12,775 nt of DNA from Candidatus Nitrosopelagicus sp. (lineage in GTDB: Archaea > Thermoproteota > Nitrososphaeria > Nitrososphaerales > Nitrosopumilaceae). The notes beneath the pieces are model-generated. The model was given only the letters and a program-made list of their open reading frames with translations. It had not been told where the DNA came from and made no database searches. Below, piece by piece: positions 7,778 through 12,775 of this stretch (positions within the stretch are counted from its first letter, which is position 1; every line of letters starts with the position of its first letter). Location: contig DTTB01000034.1 in the NCBI GenBank assembly GCA_012964965.1, positions 1 to 12,775 of the forward strand, given 5' to 3'. The translations under genes were made by a program, and so were the position numbers.

Positions 7778-8608
7778 AAATTTTTCAACTGATGTTAGCT
7801 TAACATTGGTTAATTTTTGAAGGTGTTTCACATCAGACGTATAATCTCCAATCAGTATGTCCAGAGATTCCGAACTGTATATACCATTATCGTATGCGTC
7901 CTCTAGGTTTATTTTTTTAAATTTCACTTTCATATTTTTAGAAAAAAGCTTTACAAAATCTTCAAAACTTATCTTTCTAGGACCTGCCAGATCTAAAATT
8001 TTGTTAGAAAATTTTTTCTCAAGAATCGCCTCCAGTATGATCTTCGCAACATCTTCTACAAATATTGGTTGTAATCGATATTTGCCAGAACCTGGAATAA
8101 TTATTGTGCCTTTCTTCATCTGTTTTGAAAGGGATTTGGTGAGATGATCTGTCTTTCCTATAATGTAAGAAGCGCGAAATATGGTGTAATCTAGACCGGA
8201 ATTGATTATTTCCCGTTCAGCCTTGTATTTTGAGGCAAAATAACTTGATGTGCTGTTTTTAGAAACACCAAGACCGCTTATGTAGATGATTTTTTTAATG
8301 CCAGTGTTTTTGCATGTCTTGATTACATTTTTTGTTAGATTAACATTAATTTCTTTAAAAGTAGACTTTGGCGTTTCTCTACCTATGCCTATAAGGTGTA
8401 CCAGAACGTCATAATTTTTCAATTTACTTTGTAGTTGATGTTCTTGGAGATTTTTAGACTGGACTTTTGTTTCAGTAGAATACTTACCAAAGTTTTTTCT
8501 CGAAATTCCCAAAACGTTAACTTTGTTTTTGTAAAGAAGTTTTCTCAGACTTTTGCCCACAAAACTATTAGCTCCCGTAATTGCAATTCTTGCAGATAAG
8601 TTTGACAT
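7754..8608 (-). CDS. Atypical SDR / NDUFA9-like NAD(P)-binding epimerase family protein
   Basis: Member of the extended or atypical short-chain dehydrogenase superfamily; substrate unknown. From ATG at 8608 the product has 284 residues; an in-frame TTG at 8626 would add six but is less likely. A Rossmann nucleotide-binding motif TGANSFVG lies at 11-18. The strand-4 motif [11 protein letters not shown] (68-78) resembles the NDUFA9-like group. The active-site pattern YFASK (Y123, K127) follows [11 protein letters not shown] later FRASYIIG (144-151) and [10 protein letters not shown] (179-188) are typical of NmrA/NDUFA9-type proteins. No signal or membrane segment is seen. In other organisms such proteins act in complex I assembly or polyprenyl/sugar metabolism; nothing here decides. 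It is divergent from cbiD across 49 bp and convergent with metK. Confidence 0.82.
   Translation of the reverse strand: MSNLSARIAITGANSFVGKSLRKLLYKNKVNVLGISRKNFGKYSTETKVQSKNLQEHQLQSKLKNYDVLVHLIGIGRETPKSTFKEINVNLTKNVIKTCKNTGIKKIIYISGLGVSKNSTSSYFASKYKAEREIINSGLDYTIFRASYIIGKTDHLTKSLSKQMKKGTIIIPGSGKYRLQPIFVEDVAKIILEAILEKKFSNKILDLAGPRKISFEDFVKLFSKNMKVKFKKINLEDAYDNGIYSSESLDILIGDYTSDVKHLQKLTNVKLTSVEKFLQTSSLS
7776..7785. terminator. AAAAATTTTT palindrome at convergent gene ends
   Basis: A five-A, five-T perfect palindrome starts within the metK stop codon and gives a T5 run on either strand. It may help end metK transcription just past its stop. On the minus strand it falls inside the last codons of the NAD-binding gene, so it is less likely to act there. 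Confidence 0.25.
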
Positions 8609-8657
8609 AAAAAAATCACACAACAATTGATTTTAAGGATATCATTCGTCATTCATT
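8609..8657. promoter_or_regulatory. Divergent promoter region between NAD-binding gene and cobalamin operon
   Basis: Only 49 bp separate the divergent starts. The single element GATTTTAAGG (8629-8638) is centred about 25 bp before the cbiD GTG on plus. Read on minus as CCTTAAAAT, it is centred about 26 bp before the ATG at 8608. One TATA region therefore seems to serve both directions with leaderless spacing. No cobalamin riboswitch would fit in so short a gap. Confidence 0.5.
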
Positions 8658-9767
8658 GTGGACGTGCAAGAAAAACCCAAGGGCAAGCTGAGAACCGGAT
8701 TTACAACTGGTACTAGCGCTACGGCTGCCTCAATGGCTGCAATTTTATCAATTATTAATCAAAAAAAAATTGAATCGGTTGATGTTTTGCTTCCAAAAAA
8801 AGACAGAATAAAAATTAATATCAACAGTTGTAAGTTTGATAAAAACAAGGCACGTTGCTCAGTGATCAAGGATGGTGGTGACGATCCTGACGTGACACAT
8901 GGTGCTGAAATAGTTGTCGACTTGGAACTAACAACAAAACCAAACTCTATTGAAATTGATGGCGGAGAAGGAGTAGGCAGGGTAACAAAACCTGGCATAG
9001 GCCTAGAGATTGGTCAAGCTGCAATAAATCCCATACCGAGAAAAATGATCACGGAAAATTTGACTCTAACCGGTAAAAAAATTCTAGAAAAAAATGGAAT
9101 TAAGGTAGTAATATCAGTTCCAAAAGGAAAGGAGCTGGGACCAAAGACCGACAATCCCAGAATTGGAATCGTAGACGGGATATCAATCCTAGGAACAAGT
9201 GGAATTGTAATACCATATTCTACTGCTTCATTTGCTGCAGCTATCCGGCAACAAATTGACGTTGTGGTTTCAATGGGGGATGATACAGTTATCTTGACAA
9301 CCGGGGGGAGAAGTGAAGACTATGCAAGGAAGATCCTTGAACTTCCGGAACACTCATTCATACAGATGGGAGATTTTTCTGGATATGCAATTTCCCAATG
9401 TGCAAAGAAGGGCATCAAGAAAGCGTATGTCGGTGGGTTTATCGGAAAATTTGCAAAGATGGCAACCGGCGTCAAACAGACGCATGTAAAGGGCTCCAAG
9501 GTTAACATGGAATTTCTCGCGGAACTGGCAAAAAAATGCAAGGCAGAAGAAAACATAATCCAGAAAATAAAAAATGCAAATACTGCCAGAAATGTACAAG
9601 AAATTGTTCTTGAAAACAACACAAAGGGATTTTTTGATGAGGTCTGTTCAGAAGTTTACAAACAAATGATAAACCATTCGGAAAGCAAAACCAGCATCGA
9701 AATCATACTGTTTGACTTTGACGGGAATGTTTTGGCGAGCCATCCAAGCAGTAAGAGATTTTATTAA
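8658..9767 (+). CDS. cbiD: Cobalt-precorrin-5B (C1)-methyltransferase CbiD
   Basis: Anaerobic cobalamin pathway enzyme that methylates C1 of the corrin ring using SAM. The N-terminal hallmark RTGFTTGTSATAA (12-24) is clear. It is followed by GGDDPDVTHG (73-82), GGEGVGRVTKPGIGLEIGQ (102-120), NPIPRKMI and a downstream LTTGGRSEDYARK. The length of 369 residues is normal for CbiD. The start is taken as GTG at 8658 because of the TATA-like spacing; a second GTG at 8664 is possible. First gene of the operon; cbiG begins 19 nt after the stop. It uses SAM but has no recognisable classical methyltransferase fold, as is usual for CbiD. Confidence 0.95.
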   Translation: MDVQEKPKGKLRTGFTTGTSATAASMAAILSIINQKKIESVDVLLPKKDRIKININSCKFDKNKARCSVIKDGGDDPDVTHGAEIVVDLELTTKPNSIEIDGGEGVGRVTKPGIGLEIGQAAINPIPRKMITENLTLTGKKILEKNGIKVVISVPKGKELGPKTDNPRIGIVDGISILGTSGIVIPYSTASFAAAIRQQIDVVVSMGDDTVILTTGGRSEDYARKILELPEHSFIQMGDFSGYAISQCAKKGIKKAYVGGFIGKFAKMATGVKQTHVKGSKVNMEFLAELAKKCKAEENIIQKIKNANTARNVQEIVLENNTKGFFDEVCSEVYKQMINHSESKTSIEIILFDFDGNVLASHPSSKRFY

Positions 9768-9786
9768 ACCAACAAACAACCAACGC

Positions 9787-10845
9787 ATGGAAAGAATAGC
9801 AGTCATAGCCATCACAAAAAATGGCGTAAAAATGGCCAAGGAACTGAAGGAAAAGTTCCCGTCCTGGGAGGTATTTGCGCCAGATAAGTTCTCTGATGAT
9901 AACAAAAAAATTAACTGGTATGCCGACAACACAACGACGAAAATTACGGAATTATTCAAATCAAATGATGCATTAGTTTGCTTATTTTCACTTGGTGCCG
10001 TTGTTAGGTTAATCTCGCCGCATTTGAAAGACAAGAAAACCGATCCTGCAGTCATAGTCATTGATGACCAAGCACAATTTGTCATAAGTGCACTTTCTGG
10101 ACATCTTGGTGGAGCAAACCAGCTGACAAATGAGATTGCAGAGCAACTTGGTGCAACACCTGTAATAACAACGGCTGCAGATGTAAACAAAACCATCGCA
10201 GTAGATCTTGTTGGAAAAGATTTGGGCTGGAAGATAGATGATGACTCTAATGTAACTAAGGTCAGCGCGTTTATGGTAAATGCAGAAAAAATTGGCGTGT
10301 ATCAAAACTGTGGTGCAAAGAATTGGTGGCAGAACAAGCTACCAGAAAATGTTTCAACTTATTCAAGCCTTGATGGATTAAAAAAGTCACAGTCTAAGGG
10401 TTGCTTAATTATCTCGGATGAGCTGATTAATGATAATGAAATTCTAGAAAACGCAGTTATTTACAGACCACCCAGTCTGGTTGTGGGAATAGGTCTGCAT
10501 TGGGACACGGCAAAGGACAAAATCATGCAGGGACTTGATGAATCCTTAAAAAAATTCAATCTAAGCAAAAAATCAATAGCTAGGTTTGTATCTATTAAAA
10601 AGGAAAAAGATGTTGTAGGGCTAAATGAATTGGCAGAAGAAATGAACATTCCGCTAGAACTTTTTGATAGAGTTGATCTAGCAACTATCATAACTCCCAA
10701 TCCGTCTAAAATGGTTGAGGGTTATGAGGGAACAGCTAGTGTGTCCGAGGCAGCTGCAATAAAGTCATCAGGTGGAATTTTGATTGTTGAAAAACAAAAA
10801 TTTCCGCCAGATTTGACAATAGCTATAGCGAGGATTCAAGAATGA
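9787..10845 (+). CDS. cbiG: Cobalt-precorrin-5A hydrolase CbiG
   Basis: Opens the delta-lactone of cobalt-precorrin-5A and releases acetaldehyde, the ring-contraction step of the anaerobic route, just before CbiD acts. Starting at ATG 9787 (MERIAVIAITKNG) gives 352 residues; an upstream ATG at 9712 would overlap cbiD by 56 nt and add an unrelated leader, so it is rejected. The N-terminal part resembles CbiG N-domains. The central part carries CLFSLGAVVRLISPHL (65-80), the hallmark SGHLGGAN (104-111) and PVITTAADVN. The C-terminal CbiG domain begins near 231 (LVVGIGLHWDTAKDKI) and ends EKQKFPPDLTIAIARI. The gene overlaps cbiX by ATGA, so translation is probably coupled. Confidence 0.94.
   Translation: MERIAVIAITKNGVKMAKELKEKFPSWEVFAPDKFSDDNKKINWYADNTTTKITELFKSNDALVCLFSLGAVVRLISPHLKDKKTDPAVIVIDDQAQFVISALSGHLGGANQLTNEIAEQLGATPVITTAADVNKTIAVDLVGKDLGWKIDDDSNVTKVSAFMVNAEKIGVYQNCGAKNWWQNKLPENVSTYSSLDGLKKSQSKGCLIISDELINDNEILENAVIYRPPSLVVGIGLHWDTAKDKIMQGLDESLKKFNLSKKSIARFVSIKKEKDVVGLNELAEEMNIPLELFDRVDLATIITPNPSKMVEGYEGTASVSEAAAIKSSGGILIVEKQKFPPDLTIAIARIQE
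10828..10834 (+). promoter_or_regulatory. Possible Shine-Dalgarno site for cbiX
   Basis: GCGAGGA lies seven bases before the cbiX ATG, inside the end of cbiG. A purine-rich site is expected for an internal operon gene that lacks its own leaderless transcript. Confidence 0.4.
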
Positions 10846-11594
10846 AACGCGGACTGTTGCTGATAGACAGGGGAAGTAGAGAAAAGGAGGTAAGACAAGA
10901 ATTAGAGGTTATCTGCAGAAAAATAAAGGAGAAGGGAAATTATGAATTTTCTAACTATTGCTTTTTGGAAGTTATACCGCCATTTATTGAGGAAGGAATT
11001 AACCAAAGCCTTACTCATGACATCGATGAGCTGACTATTGTTCCTTACTTCCTTTATCCTGGGAAAAAGATCAAGGCAGCCGTAAACGAATCAATTGGAT
11101 TTCAAGAAAAAACGAGTGTAAAATTTCGAATAACAAAACCTATGAGCATGCACAAAACCATGATTGAACTTGTCCACAACAGAATAACATCTACATTAAG
11201 TGAAAATTCTGTTAACATTCCCGCAGATGCAGTTGACATACTAATTATCGGACATGGAAGCAAGGATCCAAATGCTAAACGTTCTATGGAATATATTGTT
11301 GATGGGATAAAGTCAGGATACAGGAACGTAAGTTCCTGCTTTTTGGAAATTGAGGAGCCAAACATTGAACAGGGAATTCTAAAATGCAAAAATGATAATC
11401 CTGAAGTGCTTGTGGTTGTATTTTATTTTCTACACGAGGGCGCGCATGTAAAACGTGACATATATGAAGACCTGAATCCAGCATTGGAGAAGGCAAACCT
11501 GCAAAAAGTGATAATAACGAGGCATATTGGAACTGATGAAAAAATGATAAACTTGGTTTTAGAAAGAGCAAGAGAGGTAGAGGATGCTAACTAG
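10842..11594 (+). CDS. cbiX: Sirohydrochlorin cobaltochelatase CbiX, duplicated-domain form
   Basis: Inserts Co2+ into sirohydrochlorin, the entry to the anaerobic cobalamin route. The 250 residues are two copies of the roughly 125-residue chelatase domain. The C-terminal copy keeps both metal-site histidines: H138 in LIIGHGSKDP and H202 in FLHEGAHVKRDI. In the N-terminal copy the matching positions are R10 (LLIDRGSRE) and K76 (FLYPGKKIKAA), so only the second half looks catalytic. The halves also share CFLEVIPPFIEEGI and CFLEIEEPNIEQGI. DRGS variants occur in other CbiX/SirB proteins, so a related chelatase role (nickel or iron) cannot be excluded, but the cobalamin operon favours cobalt. 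It starts with an ATGA overlap with cbiG and overlaps cbiC by 11 nt. Confidence 0.9.
   Translation: MKRGLLLIDRGSREKEVRQELEVICRKIKEKGNYEFSNYCFLEVIPPFIEEGINQSLTHDIDELTIVPYFLYPGKKIKAAVNESIGFQEKTSVKFRITKPMSMHKTMIELVHNRITSTLSENSVNIPADAVDILIIGHGSKDPNAKRSMEYIVDGIKSGYRNVSSCFLEIEEPNIEQGILKCKNDNPEVLVVVFYFLHEGAHVKRDIYEDLNPALEKANLQKVIITRHIGTDEKMINLVLERAREVEDAN
11574..11578 (+). promoter_or_regulatory. Possible Shine-Dalgarno site for cbiC
   Basis: GAGGT five bases before the cbiC ATG, within a purine-rich stretch (AGAGAGGTAGAGG) inside the end of cbiX. It supports the choice of the ATG at 11584, which overlaps the preceding gene by 11 nt. Confidence 0.5.
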
Positions 11595-12216
11595 GAAAGG
11601 ACAGAGTATCGAGGACGAAAGCATGCGAATCATTGATGACGAGGTAGGTCCTCATCAATATGATAAGCTTGAATGGCCCATAGTAAGACGGGTAATACAC
11701 GCTACTGCCGACTTTGACTTTGCTGGAGAAAACAAGATTGTTTTCCACAAGGATGCGGTCACGAATGGCATTAATGCACTGAAAGAAGGTCACAGTATCG
11801 TTGTAGATGTGAACGGCGTGATTGGAGGACTGAACAAGCAAAACCCAAAAGATTTTGGGAACAAATTGATTTGTAACATCTCGGATCCCGATCTAGCTGA
11901 ACAAGCAAAGAAAGAGAACAAAACTAGGGCACAGATGTCCATGAGAGTGGTAGCTTCCGAAATGAACGGAGGAATTGTTGCCATAGGCAATGCTCCAACT
12001 GCGTTGCTTGAAATCATTCAAATGATTAGCGAGAAAGTAACAAAACCTGCGTTAGTTGTTGGAATTCCCGTTGGTTTTGTTGCTGCGGCAGAATCTAAAG
12101 AAAAATTACAGACGTCTGATGTGCCATTTATCACCAATGTTGGCAGGAAGGGTGGAAGCTCTTGCGCCGCATCAATCGTAAATGCGCTTTACAAATTGTT
12201 AAGGGAAAGTTCCTAG
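11584..12216 (+). CDS. cbiC: Cobalt-precorrin-8 methylmutase CbiC
   Basis: Moves the methyl group from C11 to C12 to give cobyrinate (the CbiC/CobH step). The 210-residue product has the family signature RRVIHATADFDF with catalytic H39, then GHSIVVDVNGVIGGLNK and AIGNAPTALLEI, and the near-C-terminal PVGFVAAAESKE followed by RKGGSSCAASIVNALY. Length and motif order match CbiC/CobH. It is the last cobalamin gene here, overlapping cbiX by 11 nt, with the exported dehydrogenase gene starting 14 nt after its stop. Later corrin steps such as amidation are not encoded in this window. Confidence 0.96.
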   Translation: MLTRKGQSIEDESMRIIDDEVGPHQYDKLEWPIVRRVIHATADFDFAGENKIVFHKDAVTNGINALKEGHSIVVDVNGVIGGLNKQNPKDFGNKLICNISDPDLAEQAKKENKTRAQMSMRVVASEMNGGIVAIGNAPTALLEIIQMISEKVTKPALVVGIPVGFVAAAESKEKLQTSDVPFITNVGRKGGSSCAASIVNALYKLLRESS

Positions 12217-12230
12217 ATAGCTGGACTGGA

Positions 12231-12775
12231 TTGAAAAAAATTATTGTTTTATTTTTACCGATTATCTGCCTGTTTTTTCATGCAGATGCTGCACTCGCTG
12301 AAGTTAAGGTAGAGACAGTAGCAGACAATCTGAAGATACCTTGGGAGCTTGTTTTTGCGCCTGATGGAAGGATCTTTTTTACGGAAAGGGACGGCAATCT
12401 ATGGGTTATTGAAAATGAATCCATGGAGTTAGTTGCAACGTTTCCAGCAAGCCACACGTCAGAGGGCGGCCTGTTAGGGCTGGCACTGGATCCGGAGTTT
12501 GAGAAAAATAATTTTTTGTATCTCTATCAAACGTATTTTGACTTTGAGCTGCATCATAACAAGGTTGTCAGATATACAGTTAGCAACAATCAGCTGACAG
12601 ATGAGCAAACCCTAATCGATAAGATTCCCGGAGCTGTATGGCATGACGGTGGCAGAATAAAGTTTGGTCCAGATGAAAAAATTTACATAACAACTGGCGA
12701 TTCGACAAACGCAAACCTATCGCAAAAGATAGACTCGCTTGCTGGAAAGATCCTGAGAATCAACGCTGACGGAAC
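12231..12775 (+). CDS. Exported PQQ-dependent glucose/sorbosone dehydrogenase family protein (partial)
   Basis: Periplasm-side or surface beta-propeller protein of the glucose/sorbosone dehydrogenase family (soluble PQQ dehydrogenase-like, COG2133). The right edge cuts it after 181 codons. The TTG at 12231 gives MKKIIVLFLPIICLFF, a clear signal peptide with an AXA-type cleavage after A23 (ALA|EV). The mature part has IPWELVFAPDGRIFFTERDG and EGGLLGLALDPEF. WHDGGRIKFGPDEKIYITTGD around H138 matches the 'HNGGR..FGPDG..Y.t.GD' hallmark containing the catalytic histidine of this family, and the sequence ends LAGKILRINADG. It sits 14 nt after cbiC with no convincing TATA box, so it may be read from the cobalamin operon. 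Substrate is unknown; many family members are not proven sugar oxidases. Confidence 0.88.
   Translation, partial: MKKIIVLFLPIICLFFHADAALAEVKVETVADNLKIPWELVFAPDGRIFFTERDGNLWVIENESMELVATFPASHTSEGGLLGLALDPEFEKNNFLYLYQTYFDFELHHNKVVRYTVSNNQLTDEQTLIDKIPGAVWHDGGRIKFGPDEKIYITTGDSTNANLSQKIDSLAGKILRINADG

Noticed and set aside
8609..8657. Cobalamin riboswitch upstream of cbiD
   Set aside because: The gap to the divergent gene is 49 bp, too short for this RNA (about 200 nt), and the transcript is probably leaderless.
9712..9786. Upstream in-frame extension of cbiG (start at 9712)
   Set aside because: It would overlap cbiD by 56 nt, and its residues do not resemble CbiG. The ATG at 9787 begins exactly at the conserved N-terminal strand.
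9648..10196. Long minus-strand open frame of 182 codons across the cbiD/cbiG junction
   Set aside because: It lies antisense to two well-recognised genes and its translation shows no domain. It is best explained as a shadow of their codon use.
11102..11571. Minus-strand open frames of 95 codons antisense to cbiX
   Set aside because: They overlap each other and the conserved second chelatase domain, and show no domain of their own.

Overview
The window looks like a chromosomal segment of an ammonia-oxidising-type archaeon (Nitrososphaerota/Thaumarchaeota, probably the marine Nitrosopumilus/Nitrosarchaeum side). This is inferred from the gene set: an archaeal RPA-type protein, an Lhr helicase, a RadA/RadB-like ATPase, an archaeal LSm protein, and an anaerobic-type cobalamin pathway (CbiD, CbiG, CbiX, CbiC). 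The DNA is A+T-rich, gene ends overlap tightly, and TATA-like boxes sit about 25 bp before start codons, as expected for leaderless transcripts. No species name can be proven from the sequence alone.

Layout: (1) positions 1-1289, minus strand, an ABC-2 exporter whose ATPase gene is followed, with overlap, by a permease that runs off the left edge. (2) positions 1346-6264, a DNA-maintenance block: an RPA-like ssDNA-binding protein on plus, tail-to-tail with an Lhr-type helicase on minus. An unlisted 39-residue single-membrane-segment ORF precedes the helicase, and a RecA/RadB-like ATPase lies behind that. (3) positions 6364-7777, plus strand, a small LSm protein and a bacterial-type S-adenosylmethionine synthetase. 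(4) positions 7754-8608, minus strand, an atypical SDR/NDUFA9-like NAD(P)-binding protein whose 3' end overlaps metK. (5) positions 8658-12216, plus strand, a compact cobalamin operon cbiD-cbiG-cbiX-cbiC with 4-11 nt overlaps. (6) from 12231 to the right edge, an exported PQQ-type glucose/sorbosone dehydrogenase family protein, cut off by the window.

The cobalamin genes cover corrin-ring steps: cobalt insertion into sirohydrochlorin (CbiX), ring opening with loss of the two-carbon fragment (CbiG), C1 methylation (CbiD, using SAM) and the methyl shift to cobyrinate (CbiC). MetK, transcribed separately just upstream, makes the SAM these methylations use. No stretch longer than 300 bases lacks a gene. 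I see no rRNA, tRNA, CRISPR array, insertion sequence or integration site. Most of the window is housekeeping. The points most worth a second look are the small membrane ORF with its own promoter ahead of the helicase, the duplicated CbiX whose N-terminal half has lost both metal-site histidines, the RadB-like ATPase lacking the usual catalytic glutamate, and two back-to-back gene pairs that appear to share one TATA region.
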